NCBI RefSeq assembly: GCF_016808335.1
Contig: NC_053143.1
Coordinates: forward strand, 3,443,398 to 3,507,397
Length of the DNA stretch: 64,000 nucleotides
From: Panicum virgatum
Taxonomy: Eukaryota > Streptophyta > Magnoliopsida > Poales > Poaceae
Direction of reading: 5' to 3'
Positions 32,947 to 44,588 of this stretch are shown here, piece by piece. The position numbers were made by a program, and so were the translations under genes. Every line of letters starts with the position of its first letter. The stretch's first letter is position 1. The notes beneath the pieces were generated by a model. It worked only from the letters and a program-made list of their open reading frames with translations, had not been told where the DNA came from and searched no databases.

Positions 32947-33146
32947 TCTGTACCTCTATACTAAAATGCTTGGGATTTGCGCGCTCTCGGACTCTGAACT
33001 ACTATGCCGCTTTACTGTAACTTTTAGATTTGATTTAATATATCGATGCAATGTTGCTTCGAATATAGTAGCGGATAATATATTTCCATTACTACTTTAG
33101 ATCAATATTTTTGGTATAGGCGCGCATAGCGCGCCAACCTGACTAG
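32947..33146 (+). mobile_element. Mini-Helitron, copy 2 (uninterrupted)
   Basis: The proposed 5' end begins TCTGTACC and continues into CTCTATACTA, which resembles Helitron 5' termini; it is preceded by A. The 3' end has a perfect 7-bp stem ggcgcgc / gcgcgcc with a 3-base loop at about 33119-33135, then CTAG at 33143-33146 and a host T. No coding capacity. The visible left limit of the 33-kb duplication lies within 15 bp of this 5' end. The 5' boundary is less certain than the 3' one. Confidence 0.55.
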
Positions 33147-33313
33147 TGATTTCTCATATTCACAACAAACCCCTCAAGCTAACATACAGCAGCCATCCAC
33201 CAGTGCAGATGTTTCACATTTCACAGGAACTTTTTTTTTCTTTGGAATTGAATTTCACAGGTACTTGGCCCTGCAGTTCTGTGCAGAACAGAGACGCCAA
33301 ACCAAAGCAGCTG

Positions 33314-33764
33314 CTATTTGCAAGGCCCTAGCTGGGTAGATCTGTCCACCTGCTTCCTTAGTGTTTGGCTGTTATTTTCAGGCATGGGGTCCACTTCAGA
33401 CAATGGCATGTTATTAGCCCCATCCACTGATGGGGCAGATGCCACCTGATTCTCCTGGTCGGGCTCATGTCTAGGAGCCTCCGATGCCCTGGATGAATGT
33501 CCTGTGCTGACAAACAGGCAGCGACACGGATCCGATCTTGATGATTCAGGAGAGCTTGGAGGGCTTATCGCCGCTACGCTGGGTAGTGGAGGAGGCGCGG
33601 TGTGTTCGCTATCAGGGTTATCAACCAATGAGATTCTACAGGCCGGGCAGGTTGAGTTCTGCTCCAGCCACAAATCTATACAGGCCATGTGGAAATCATG
33701 GCCGCAGTAAGGAAGAACGCGTAGCACATCTTTCTCTTCATATTCCGCAAGACAGATGATGCAC
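33314..33764 (-). pseudogene. ATL RING-H2 gene, copy 2 (exon 2 only)
   Basis: Exon 2 is complete from the splice acceptor (exon base 33764) to the stop at 33314, with all eight RING-H2 zinc ligands (CPAC replacing CPVC) and the full C-terminal tail ending LGPCK. The tail includes the 8 bp missing in copy 1. Exon 1, which encodes the membrane anchor and GLD motif, was removed by the deletion whose joint lies at 35226/35227. Without another upstream exon it has no proper start. Confidence 0.8.
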
Positions 33765-34635
33765 CTGCCAAAAATGATGCAAACAGTTCAGTGACTATGT
33801 TTAGTCCCTTCAAAGATGGTTGCTAAAGAATATCAACAGGAAACGGCAATCAGAATGTCAGCACAGTTAACGACAATATGCCGCCATTTTTCACTTTGAT
33901 GCAAGAAAAGGATGCCAGGCATAGTTACTCTTCTTTCAGAATGGAGATGCTTTCATAATCAGATGGCTTGTTGTTAACATGTAACCTCAGCTAGGCAATA
34001 ATAAAAAACTAAAGGCACATAAATATGATAGAGAAAATATGAACAACATGTTTCGTGTTCATGGATGGAAAGGATCCATGCAACCAGGTTATGCAATCAA
34101 AAAATGTTTAGTTACTGCTATGCATCTTTCCTGGGGAATAGTTAATCCAGTCCTGTTTCCCTTTCAACAGGCACCACCGATGAGGTTGGTCTACTTGATA
34201 ACAGATGCCTTATCATCCCTATCAATCATGTTATTCAGGAACAGTTAAACAGATAGACCCAAATTTGATGTGATCGATCAAGTACTGTCCAGTCCAGTAA
34301 CAATGCAAGCTAAGGGACCTAATGTTTCATTTGTCAATGTCCAGCATAGCACAGTAATGGAGGCACTGGTACTAAATAAGAGAACTGTTCTCTATTTAGG
34401 CACCGAAATCCTCAAGGACAACTTCATTTGTACTGAAAATGTAATCAACGTCCTCAATGACAATCTTTTTGGTGCCAAAGGCAAAAGGCTACATTATGAT
34501 TGTTCATTAACATTAAGAAAGCAGAGACATAGCAAAGGGCATTATGGAAAATGTAAGAAAACACCTAATTTAATAAAAATTCAGGCAATATTTTGACTTA
34601 ACTAATGGCAAGCAACGTGAATCATGATTTCTCCT

Positions 34636-34884
34636 TAAAGCCCTGTTTAGATGCGTAAACTTTTGGGTGTAATGTACTGTAGCACTTTCGTTTGTATTTG
34701 GTAATTATTATTCCATCATGGGTTAATTAGGCTTAAAAGATTCATCTCGCAAATTATAAACAAACTGTGTAATTAGTTATTTTATTTAGGTACATTTAAT
34801 ACTTCATGTATGTGTTGAAACATTCGATGTGATGGAGAATCTTGTAAAGTTTTGGAATTTTGAAGGCAACTAAACAAGGCCTAA
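34636..34884. mobile_element. Tourist-like (PIF/Harbinger) MITE, copy 2 only
   Basis: 243 bp (34639-34881) with TIRs of the type RGCCYTGTTTAG, flanked by TAA target duplications (34636-34638, 34882-34884). Copy 1 has the empty site (ctccttaagtttg, near 5591). Confidence 0.85.
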
Positions 34885-35226
34885 GTTTGTTTCAGTTATG
34901 AAAACACTGAAGACATCGCATCCCTATGATAAGGAAGGAACTAGTAGAACTTGTGCTATCTTATATACCGGCTACAGTCAACTTTCATGTTCAACCACCA
35001 AGAACAGAGAACCTTTTCACATACCCAGCCACCCCCAACTCCCCAAAAAAAAAAGAGTTGAATTATGGTCGACCGACATAAGGCATGCAGCCAAACACCT
35101 ACAAGCCCCGTGACTGCGGCATCCCGATCCCCAATCTGCAATCTAATTAAAGCTCCCGGCTGCAGCATCCTGACCCCAACCACCGAGAAATCCCACCAGC
35201 AGAAACGTGCGCGATCCGGCATGACA

Positions 35227-35397
35227 GTTTCATAGGAAATCAAATGCTTTCTGAAACCTCGTGCTCCAAGCATGACCTTGGAATTGTACTGCTATATATG
35301 TTCCGTCACTTGTATTATCTTGGGTTCTTGGTGACTTGCTAGTACTAGTAAGTAGATACAAGGCGTTGCTCCAACTCGTTCTTCGTCGTCACAAATG
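35227..35397 (+). repeat. Remnant of the direct repeat (copy 2), starting at a deletion joint
   Basis: Corresponds to about 8884-9052 of copy 1. Left of the joint the sequence matches copy 1 up to about 6010. About 2.87 kb is missing, with two or three bases of microhomology (tt). Confidence 0.85.
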
Positions 35398-35818
35398 TAT
35401 TCAGTCTGTTCACATGAACTGAACTCTGAAACGTCTCTTTAAAGTACATGGTTCATGAACTCTGAAACCTCCTTAGTTAGAACCTCCATCACGTACGTAA
35501 CATGCGCGTTCATGATTGCTGATCGTCGCAACTCTAGTAGCTCAGCACTTCAGCAGCAACCACTCATGCGTTGCTGACATGAAGCTCCAAACAACCTATT
35601 GCACACTCCATCGTCAAGCCTGTGTCAGGTTCAGACAGGAACCGACGACAATGACAACAGTCAAATCAAGCATCTATATTTGAACCTTGCGTCAGATTCA
35701 GAAAGCGGTCCTCCTGAAAGCAGATATGATCACTGCAGGCTACAACTTTCAACTGAAAGCAGCATCAGCACCGCCGCAAAGCGCTCGTATCAGCGAGAAA
35801 GGCTACGACAGTCATCAT

Positions 35819-36331
35819 CTATCCCAGGCTTGCCGCCTGTGGGTGTTGGCCGGCGGCGTCCTCCTCCTCCACCTGGCAGAAGCTGCGGACGGAGAGCCAG
35901 TCCACGATGCATCCTCGTGGAACGTGTGCGCGCACGGCACCGTCCTCAGCGCGTCGCCGGCCGCGCAGCCCTCCAGGCACACCGCGCAGCAGGTCTCCTC
36001 GCCAGCGCCGCCCGCGGTCACAGTAGTCTCCGGCACTGGCAGTCTCGCCACGGCTCTGGCCGCGGCCGGCATGCCGCCAAACCGGCCGCTCGCGAACCCC
36101 GCCGCCCGGACACGGCAAGGCCGGCCCGACTCAGCTATGGCAGTGAGCAGGCGCTGGCATGGAGAGGACGAGCATCGCGTTCTGTGGATGCGCTCCGTCT
36201 CGAAGCTGGCACCGGCGCACCGGGCTCGCCGGCGCCACGCGCGGCCGTCTCGTTCTCGTCGAGGGGATGGCGAAGGAACGGGAAACCGATGTGAAATAGG
36301 AGGCGATTTTCGAATTATCTGAACCGCACAA
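35819..36331 (-). pseudogene. RING-finger gene remnant, unit A (copy 2)
   Basis: Same structure and same RING frameshift as at 9473-9994, with a 9-bp shorter Ala/Gly codon run. The defect predates the duplication. Confidence 0.65.
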
Positions 36332-36478
36332 TCCTCATCGAACGTACGGCAGGGACCAGGGGCGGACGGGATTTGAAATACCGTCCGCCCCCAGGGTGGA
36401 CGGTGTTCGAAGTAGTGTCCGCCGTCCGCCCCTGGGTCGCCTTCCTCAGCTTGCCGGAGCGCCGCCGCGTCTCGGTCG

Positions 36479-37205
36479 TCAACTTTGCCTCCTTGAGAGC
36501 TCCCCGCCGCTGCTAAAGCATGCATCCACCATGGTCTCCGTTCCCTTGGCTCTGCTGGTCTGACTGTCTGGGTGTCTGCACCGCCACACCCCTGGTCGCG
36601 GCGTCGTCGTTCTCGGCAGCGGAGGGCCGTGCCGGAGCGCCCATGGTCTCCGTCTAGGCGGCGGACGATGCATCCCCGCGATGGGTGGAACGTGTGCGCG
36701 CACGGCATCGTCCTCAGCGCGTCGCTGGCCGTGTAGCCCTCCAGGCACACCGCGCAGCTGGTCTCCTCGCCGTCGCCGCCCGCGGTCACCGTCGTCTCCG
36801 GCAGGCTCGCCACGGCGCTGGCCGCGGCCGGCACGCCGCGGAACCCGCCGCTCGTGACGAGGCACTCGGTGAAAGAAGCGGGGGGCCAGCGAGTCGTCGC
36901 CGTCCACGCTGCGATCTCTCCTCCATGAACATCCATGACAGAAGCAACCCCAAAGAGCATCACCATCAGCTTCAATAATGGCGAGGACTCGATGAATCGA
37001 ACATGAGATTGAAACTGCATTACTAGAATCCTAGAACTGACAGTCCAGTGCCACAGGCAGGTCCCCCGATGGCGACCGCCGCCCGGATACGGCAAGGACG
37101 GCCCGACGTAGCTATAGCAGTGAGCAGGCGCTGCCGTGCAGTGGACTCGTGGCTGCTCCGTCGAGAAGCCCGTTCTGTGGATGCAGTCCATCGCGAGCCT
37201 CGCAT
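36479..37205 (-). pseudogene. RING-finger gene remnant, unit B (copy 2)
   Basis: Counterpart of 10142-10868 with the same broken spacing after PCAHTFH. The Copia element at 37457 sits about 250 bp upstream in minus-strand sense. Confidence 0.6.
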
Positions 37206-37456
37206 CGGCGGCGCACCGGGCTCACCGGCGCCACGCCCTGGCCGTCCTGTCGCTGGGATGGCGAGCGAAGGGGAAAAGGATGTAAAATAGTAGGCGATTT
37301 CCGAATTATCTCAACCGCAAAATCCTGATCGAACGGACGGGAGGGACCCAGGGGTGGACGGTAATTGAAATACCGTCCACCCCCGGGGTACCGTCCGCCC
37401 CCTGGGCTGCCTTCCGCAGCTTGCCGGAGCGCCGCCGCATCTCGGTCGCTCACTTT

Positions 37457-37810
37457 TGTTATATTGTGATCCAAATTCTGATGGGAGAGTGTTGGAATTT
37501 GGGCTTGGCCCATTAAGGCCCATGTGGTGCAAACTTTTAATCCCACATTGCTAGTAGAAGTTGAGGAGACCACGTGACTCTCCTATATATCTAACCCATA
37601 GGCTTTACCGGAGAATATCAATCCTATTATTCCTCTTGTAAGCCGCCGCTAGGCGTTGTACACAAACACCCGATATAGTGAAGTTCTTGCTGGCTGGCGC
37701 CTGTGGTTTTTACCCTTCGCATTGGAGGGGTTTTCCACGTTAAATCTTCGTGTCTTTCTGCGGTTTGATCTTTCTATTTTTCATCGTTTTGTTCGCCGTC
37801 GCTTCTAACA
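37457..37810 (+). repeat. 5' LTR of the Copia element
   Basis: 354 bp, TGTTATATTG ... CTTCTAACA. It contains a TATATAT sequence near 37584 followed by a pyrimidine-rich region. Confidence 0.95.
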
Positions 37811-37812
37811 AG

Positions 37813-37824
37813 TGGTACCAGAGC
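37813..37824 (+). other. Primer-binding site of the Copia element
   Basis: tggtaccagagc, complementary to the initiator tRNA-Met 3' end with one change, two bases after the LTR. Confidence 0.9.
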
Positions 37825-37849
37825 CGTGGTTTCAAGTTTGGGTTTCGTG

Positions 37850-40800
37850 ATGGCGTCGATGAAGTATGATCTACCGATGTTGGACTACAAGACAAGGTTC
37901 TCGCTGTGGCAAGTCAAGATGAGAGCTATTCTGGCGCAAACCAATGATCTTGATGAGGCGCTGGAAAAATTCGGGAAGAAAAAGAAGGATGAGTGGACCG
38001 ATGAGGAGAAGCGCAAGGACCGTAAGGCTATTTCTCTTATTCAGCTTCATCTATCTAATGATATTCTACAAGAAGTGCTGCAAGAAAAGACTGCTGCAGA
38101 ATTGTGGCTAAAACTGGAATCGATCTGCATGTCGAAGGATCTTACCAGTAAATTGCATATGAAGTTGAAGTTGTACACGCTTAAGATGCAGGAGGGTGAT
38201 TCGGTGATGGGTCACCTATCTGTCTTCAAGGAGATCGTTGCTGACCTAGGGTCGATGGAGGTTAAGTATGAAGATGAGGACTTAGGTCTTCTTTTATTAT
38301 GCTCTTTGCCAAGTTCTTATGCAAGTTTCCGTGACACCATACTATTAAGCCGTGATGAACTAACCCTTGCGGAAGTTTGTGAGGCACTCCAGTCTAAGGA
38401 GAAGATGAAAGGCATGGTGCAGACAGATGGCTCGTCCTCTAGGGGCGACGCTTTGCATGTCAGAGGCAGATCAGAGCAAAGATCCTCAAGTGATAACAAC
38501 GATCGTGGCAAGAGCAATGACGGTAGAGGCCGCTCCCAGTCCAAAGGTCCCAAGAAGAAATTCTGTAAGTATTGCAAGAAGAAATCTCATATGATTGAGG
38601 ATTGCTGGAAATTGCAGAATAAGGAGAAGAAGAAAAATAAATCTGATGGTAAGGCTAGTGTTGCTTCTGCTGGTGAAAACTCTGAGTCAGATTGTTTGGT
38701 TGTCTTTGCTGGTTGTGTTGCTGGTCATGATGAGTGGATTCTTGATTCTGCATGTTCTTTTCATATCTGCACTAATAGAGATTGGTTCAGTTCCTATGAG
38801 TCTTTGCAGAACGGTGATTTTGTGCGCATGGGAGATGATAACCCGTGTGAGATTATTGGCATTGGCTCTGTTCAGATCAAGACCCATGATGGCATGATTC
38901 GCATACTGAAGAATGTAAGGCACATACCAGGGATGAAAAGAAATCTGATCTCGTTGAGCACACTTGATAAAGAAGGACTCAAATACACCGGTTTAGGTGG
39001 AGTTGTGAAGGTATCTAAAGGTTCTCTTGTATGTTTGCTGGGTGATCTCAATCCTTCAAATTTATATGTTCTCAGAGGTTGTACTTTGCATGGTTCTGTT
39101 TCTGCTGCTAATGTTGCTAATGCTGAACCTAGTAAGACTGACCTTTGGCATATGCGTCTTGGACACATGAGTGAACTCGGTATGGCAGAATTGATGAAGA
39201 GAAACCTGCTGGATGGCTGCATTCTGAGTGGCAAGAAGTTCTGTGAGCATTGTGTATTTGGTAAGCATAAGAGGGTCAAATTCAATACCTCTGTTCATAC
39301 CACAAAAGGTACACTTGATTATGTTCATGCTGATTTGTGGGGTCCTTCACGTAAGCCTTCATATGGTGGTGCTCGTTATATGCTTACCATTATTGATGAT
39401 TACTCTAGAAGAGTCTGGCCTTATTTTCTGAAAAGCAAAGATGATACTTTTGCTGCTTTTATAGAATGGAAAGTTATGATAGAAAGGCAAACTGAGAAGA
39501 AGGTCAAGGTGCTTCGAACTGATAATGGTGGAGAGTTCTGTTCGGATGCTTTTGATGATTATTGCAGAAAAGAAGGCATTGTTAGGCATCACACTATACC
39601 ATACACTCCTCAGCAGAATGGTGTGGCCGAGCGTATGAACAGGACTATCATCTCGAAGGCTCGTTGCATGCTGTCCAATGCCCATATGAACAAGCGTTTT
39701 TGGGCTGAGGCTGCTAATACAGCATGTTATTTGATCAACAGATCGCCTTCTATTCCACTCAACAAGAAGACTCCTATTGAGGTATGGTCTGGTACACCTG
39801 CAGATTATTCACACTTGAGAGTTTTTGGCTGCACTGCTTATGCTCATGTTGATAATGGAAAATTAGAGCCTATAGCTATTAAATGTCTGTTTCTTGGTTA
39901 TGGTTCGGGAGTCAAAGGATATAAATTGTGGAATCCTGAAACTAGAAAGACTTTTATGAGCAGAAGTGTTGTTTTCAATGAATCTGTGATGTTTACTGAC
40001 AGTTTGTCCACAGATGATGCTTTAGTTGAGAAATTGCAGTCACAAGTTAGTGTGCAGGTGGAGCTTATGGATGACCAGGAAAATGAAGTTGTTGGTAATG
40101 ATGTTTCAGATAGTGTTCCTGATACTGTTCAGCACTCACCTCCAGTTTCACAGTCTGATTTGCAGCATGAGGAGGATGTAGATTTACCTATTGCTCTTCG
40201 CAGATCAAAGAGGAGTTGTGGACCTCCAAACTGTTTAATTGAGGAGTGTAATCTGACTTATTATGCTTTGAGTTGTGCTGAACAGGTGGAGGATGCTAGT
40301 GAGCCAGCAACATATTCTGAAGCCATTGATTCAGTTGATAAGGAGAAGTGGATCTCAGCTATGCATGAGGAGATGCAGTCTCTTGAGAAGAATGGCACAT
40401 GGGAGATTGTAAGCTTGCCTGAGAAAAAGAAGACTGTTCGCTGCAAATGGGTCTTCAAGAGAAAGGAGGGTTTGTCTTCTAGTGAGCCTCCAAGATTTAA
40501 GGCAAGGTTAGTTGCAAAAGGTTTCAGTCAGATTCCTGGTGTTGACTATAATGATGTGTTCTCTCCAGTTGTGAAGCATAGCTCAATTCGGACTTTCTTT
40601 AGTATTGTTGCTATGCATGATCTTGAGCTTGAGCAGTTAGATGTGAAGACTGCATTTTTACATGGAGAGCTTGAGGAGGAAATTTACATGGATCAGCCAG
40701 AAGGATTCATAGTGCCAAGCAAAGAGAATTATGTTTGCAAATTAAAGAAATCCTTGTATGGTTTGAAACAGTCTCCTCGTCAGTGGTATAAGAGGTTTGA

Positions 40801-41857
40801 TTCATTTATGTTGTTACATGGTTTTAAAAGATCTGAATATGATAGCTGTGTTTACATTAAGATTGTTGAGGAATCACCTATATACTTGCTGTTATATGTT
40901 GATGACATGCTTATTGCTGCCAAGAGCAGAAAAGAAATCACTACAGTAAAGAAATTGTTGAGTAGTGAATTTGATATGAAGGATCTTGGTGTTGCTAAGA
41001 AAATTCTAGGTATGGAGATTACTAGAGATAGAAAATCTGGTTTATTATTTCTTAGTCAGCATAATTACATTAACAAGGTTCTTCAGCGTTTCAATATGCA
41101 TGATTCAAAGCCAGTTAGTACTCTTATTGCACCTCACTTTAAATTGTCAGCTGCTCAGTGCCCTAGTTCTGAGGAGGATGTTGAATACATGTCAAAAGTC
41201 CCATATTCTAGTGCTGTTGGTTCTTTGATGTATGCCATGGTTTGCTCTCGCCCAGATTTATCATATGCTATGAGTTTGGTTAGCAGATACATGTCTAATC
41301 CTGGTAAAGAACACTGGAAGGCAGTTCAGTGGATTTTCAGGTACCTCAGAGGAACAGCAGATTCTTGTTTGAAGTTTGGGAGAACTGATCAGGGACTCAT
41401 TGGTTATGTGGATTCAGATTATGCTGCTGATTTGGATAGGCGCAGGTCACTCACAGGTTATGTGTTCACTGTTAGCAGTTGTGCTGTGAGTTGGAAGGCT
41501 ACTTTGCAGCCTGTTGTTGCTATGTCTACCACAGAAGCAGAATATATGGCTATTGCTGAAGCGTGCAAGGAGGTAGTTTGGCTGAAAGATTTGTTTACTG
41601 AGCTGTGTGGAGTTGGTTCTTGCATTGATCTATTCTGTGACAGTCAAAGTGCTATTTGCCTCACTAAAGATCAGATGTTTCATGAAAGAACAAAGCATAT
41701 TGATGTCAAGTACCATTATGTTCGTGATGTTATTTCAAAAGGTAAATTGAAGGTATGCAAGATCAGTACTCATGATAATCCAGCTGATATGATGACTAAA
41801 TCAGTTCCTGTAGCTAAGTTTGAGCTTTGCTCAAGCTTAGTTGGTTTGACAGTTTAG
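37850..41857 (+). CDS. Copia gag-pol polyprotein, intact single ORF
   Basis: 1335 residues from the ATG at 37850 (a further in-frame ATG at 37826 lies only two bases past the PBS and is less likely). Domains in order: gag; CCHC zinc knuckle (residues 239-252, [14 protein letters not shown]); aspartic protease with D299 in [11 protein letters not shown] (DSA rather than DSG/DTG); GAG-pre-integrase HHCC zinc finger; integrase core D495, D558, E594 with the expected 35-residue spacing; reverse transcriptase with YVDD (1016-1019); RNase H with D1188 in YVDSDYA and the TEAEYMA helix. No stop or frameshift. It replicates through an RNA intermediate and integrates into the nuclear genome. Lineage is probably Tork-like, a tentative assignment. 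Confidence 0.95.
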   Translation: MASMKYDLPMLDYKTRFSLWQVKMRAILAQTNDLDEALEKFGKKKKDEWTDEEKRKDRKAISLIQLHLSNDILQEVLQEKTAAELWLKLESICMSKDLTSKLHMKLKLYTLKMQEGDSVMGHLSVFKEIVADLGSMEVKYEDEDLGLLLLCSLPSSYASFRDTILLSRDELTLAEVCEALQSKEKMKGMVQTDGSSSRGDALHVRGRSEQRSSSDNNDRGKSNDGRGRSQSKGPKKKFCKYCKKKSHMIEDCWKLQNKEKKKNKSDGKASVASAGENSESDCLVVFAGCVAGHDEWILDSACSFHICTNRDWFSSYESLQNGDFVRMGDDNPCEIIGIGSVQIKTHDGMIRILKNVRHIPGMKRNLISLSTLDKEGLKYTGLGGVVKVSKGSLVCLLGDLNPSNLYVLRGCTLHGSVSAANVANAEPSKTDLWHMRLGHMSELGMAELMKRNLLDGCILSGKKFCEHCVFGKHKRVKFNTSVHTTKGTLDYVHADLWGPSRKPSYGGARYMLTIIDDYSRRVWPYFLKSKDDTFAAFIEWKVMIERQTEKKVKVLRTDNGGEFCSDAFDDYCRKEGIVRHHTIPYTPQQNGVAERMNRTIISKARCMLSNAHMNKRFWAEAANTACYLINRSPSIPLNKKTPIEVWSGTPADYSHLRVFGCTAYAHVDNGKLEPIAIKCLFLGYGSGVKGYKLWNPETRKTFMSRSVVFNESVMFTDSLSTDDALVEKLQSQVSVQVELMDDQENEVVGNDVSDSVPDTVQHSPPVSQSDLQHEEDVDLPIALRRSKRSCGPPNCLIEECNLTYYALSCAEQVEDASEPATYSEAIDSVDKEKWISAMHEEMQSLEKNGTWEIVSLPEKKKTVRCKWVFKRKEGLSSSEPPRFKARLVAKGFSQIPGVDYNDVFSPVVKHSSIRTFFSIVAMHDLELEQLDVKTAFLHGELEEEIYMDQPEGFIVPSKENYVCKLKKSLYGLKQSPRQWYKRFDSFMLLHGFKRSEYDSCVYIKIVEESPIYLLLYVDDMLIAAKSRKEITTVKKLLSSEFDMKDLGVAKKILGMEITRDRKSGLLFLSQHNYINKVLQRFNMHDSKPVSTLIAPHFKLSAAQCPSSEEDVEYMSKVPYSSAVGSLMYAMVCSRPDLSYAMSLVSRYMSNPGKEHWKAVQWIFRYLRGTADSCLKFGRTDQGLIGYVDSDYAADLDRRRSLTGYVFTVSSCAVSWKATLQPVVAMSTTEAEYMAIAEACKEVVWLKDLFTELCGVGSCIDLFCDSQSAICLTKDQMFHERTKHIDVKYHYVRDVISKGKLKVCKISTHDNPADMMTKSVPVAKFELCSSLVGLTV

Positions 41858-41942
41858 CCCAAGAGGCTATTTGGCGCCAGAAGTTCTGTTCTTTGTTGTG
41901 TTCAGGTGATGATTTTGATATGCTACAAGAAGGAATTTGTCT

Positions 41943-41954
41943 CAAGGTGGAGTA
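41943..41954 (+). other. Polypurine tract of the Copia element
   Basis: Purine-rich caaggtggagta directly before the 3' LTR; primes plus-strand DNA synthesis. Confidence 0.7.
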
Positions 41955-42308
41955 TGTTATATTGTGATCCAAATTCTGATGGGAGAGTGTTGGAATTTGG
42001 GCTTGGCCCATTAAGGCCCATGTGGTGCAAACTTTTAATCCCACATTGCTAGTAGAAGTTGAGGAGACCACGTGACTCTCCTATATATCTAACCCATAGG
42101 CTTTACCGGAGAATATCAATCCTATTATTCCTCTTGTAAGCCGCCGCTAGGCGTTGTACACAAACACCCGATATAGTGAAGTTCTTGCTGGCTGGCGCCC
42201 GTGGTTTTTACCCTTCGCATTGGAGGGGTTTTCCACGTTAAATCTTCGTGTCTTTCTGCGGTTTGATCTTTCTATTTTTCATCGTTTTGTTCGCCGTCGC
42301 TTCTAACA
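41955..42308 (+). repeat. 3' LTR of the Copia element
   Basis: 354 bp, matching the 5' LTR at all but one position. Confidence 0.95.
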
Positions 42309-42313
42309 ACTTT

Positions 42314-44336
42314 GCATCCTTGAGAGCTCCCCGCCGCCTCTGAGTGTCTGCGCCGCCACCCCTGCTGGCCGCGGCGCGCCTGCCGATGATGGGCGTTGGC
42401 GCGGCCGCCATCGGAGGGTTCCGTGTCGGGAGCTAGGGCTCATGGTCTCTTTCTACGGCTGAGGTGGTTAGTGCCGCGGGCTGGTCTGGCGATGGAGATG
42501 GCGGCGCCGGCGGCGTCCGATGCTGCTGTGGCAGAGAGCGGCGAGCAGTAGCCGGCCGGTCATTGTGGCGGTGCGCAGCCCGTGCAAGGAGCTCGGTGCC
42601 CAGGCATTCCGGGCAGTTCCTTCTTCTTCAGTCTCCACCGCTCACATCCATGCTTGGCTCTTGGCTGAATTTATCCTGAGGTACCGTACAACAAGCTAAC
42701 CACACAAGCATTATTAGATGAAGGAACCACACAAGCATGGACTAAGCACTGCATGACAGTGTTATAAGCAAAGACAGGGAGGAGCACGTCGCAGCGCCGC
42801 AACGGCATGCCGTTGAACCAACCAAAAACTACTCTGAGAATGTTGTGAGCTCCGTGCCTCCGTATAGTGCTTTGGATTGATCTGCTCATTGTTTTCCAAT
42901 TCCTACCTGCTACTAGTTTACTGCTGCTCGTTGCATTGCAGGATGCAGATAGAGGTAGATGTTATATGCCAATGTTTGTCCTCTCCCCTTTTACCCCAGT
43001 GACAAACCAGAACTTAATCCTGCTGCCCGGACATGGATATTCCACCAGCCCACGCGGGCACAAGGCCTATCTGCACCGCTCGTACACTGCTCCGCGTGGA
43101 GATTGGTGAGAGGGAGTCGTACAGCAAGACTATTTGAAACGGTCGATTGTGTCCTGTGGTGTTGGAGACTAGAGAGTATATTGGGAAGAGATATCTTTCT
43201 ACTGTTCTTCTTCCTCACGTCTGACCTCTCTCTTCTCCTCTGTCTCTCTGCTCATCCTCCTCCGCCGGTCGCCGGCCCCAGCCACCACCACGCACAGCTC
43301 CGACAAGGACGCCCCCGCCCCGACCTGGCCCGACCGCCTCCCCCGCTGCCAGAACCCTAAATCCGCCCTCTAGCCGTCCCCACCGCCTGGCCGGCTGGCC
43401 TCCCCGAACCCCTTCTCCTCTAATCCCGTCGGAGTTAGGGAAGAAGAGAGCTTCGGCGAGCTTAGACGTCGCGAGCTCCACCCACGGGCGGCGCGGCTCT
43501 GCCAGCGCGAGCAGCATTGACGCGGGGGGCGGCGCGAGCTCGTGCTGCATCTGGTCCAAGTGAGAGGAAGAAGACTCGGGCGTGCGGCGAGCAAAACAGA
43601 GACCAATAATTGAAGGGTGAAGGCTGCTACCTTTTTTACTTCCAAAACTACCCCCTAGCACACCTCATCGCTGGAACACACTAACGATGACTATTATACT
43701 GGCTGCCACAACAGTTTATGGGGTCCACAACTCGGATCGACGGCTAGGACAAGTTTGGTGACCGCAAGTGGATGTGGAATGAGGTTTTCGCCAACTGCCC
43801 TACCCATCCATGTTCTCCTTGATCACCACCAACTCCCTGCCAGCTCCAGGGGTAAGGATACTCATTCCAGTTGCTTGGTCGCCAATACGGCAGTTTAGTC
43901 ACGTTGCCAGAAGTGCAAGACAATATCTGAATATCTATCTCAAAAAAAAGACAATATCTGAACTTGGCTGGCCATCGAAGCCGGGATGATCAAAATAATA
44001 GGTACACAAACAGCACAAAGCCGGCCGCACACAGCATCTCATGATAAAACCACTTCATCCACTTTCACTCAACGAGAAAAATAGTACACAACAAATGGGC
44101 GACAAAAGGAGGGATACAGCTTTGATACAATATGAAATCTGTAGTACCACTCAACAAGAAATTTGAAGCTGTTCTGCTTCCAAGATAGGCTACAACTTTC
44201 AACGGAAGCATCAGCACCGCCGTAAGCGCGGGGTCGAATGAACAAGCAAGGAATCAAATCAACGCACTTTTGCATCAACTAAGACATCTAGTAGTAGTCC
44301 TGCAAAAAATCACGCGTGCACGTCACAGATACTAGT
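42314..44336. other. Spacer between the Copia element and the RING-like ORF; no gene seen
   Basis: Copy-2 counterpart of 11114-13180. The G run is only 6 bases here (43524-43529). Open frames have no domains. Confidence 0.45.
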
Positions 44337-44535
44337 CATCAGATCAAGGTTTTAAATCGCCGGCTAAGATGTTTAGCGGCAGAGCTGCCGCTACGGCGTT
44401 TAGCGGGCTATAGCCGGCATTTAGCGGCCTATAGCCGGCTTTAGCGGGCTAAATGCCATAGCGTTTGGCTTTCCTAGAAACTATAGCCGTCTATAGCGGA
44501 AGCTATAGCCGGCTATTTAAAACCTTGCATCAGAT
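44337..44535. mobile_element. hAT-type MITE, copy 2 only
   Basis: 183 bp (44345-44527) with perfect 13-bp terminal inverted repeats caaggttttaaat / atttaaaaccttg and an 8-bp target duplication catcagat (44337-44344, 44528-44535). The interior is made of ctatagccgg-like palindromes. Copy 1 has the empty site near 13171. Confidence 0.92.
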
Positions 44536-44588
44536 GCGAACTAGCGTTGCATTGTGCCACTGACACGACACGACCCGACCGTCATCAT

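Larger units (their letters stand above)
37452..42313 (+). mobile_element. Complete Copia-type LTR retrotransposon, copy 2 only
   Basis: The element is 37457-42308 (4852 bp), flanked by the 5-bp duplication acttt (37452-37456, 42309-42313). Copy 1 keeps the empty site (gctcactttgcatcc near 11113). LTRs are 354 bp each with one visible mismatch (ggcgcct against ggcgccc). PBS, full-length polyprotein, polypurine tract and TSD are all present, so it is a recent and possibly active element. Confidence 0.97.

Noticed and set aside
37826..37849. Upstream ATG at 37826 as the Copia start
   Set aside because: It lies two bases beyond the PBS; the ATG at 37850 begins a typical Copia gag N terminus ([11 protein letters not shown]).
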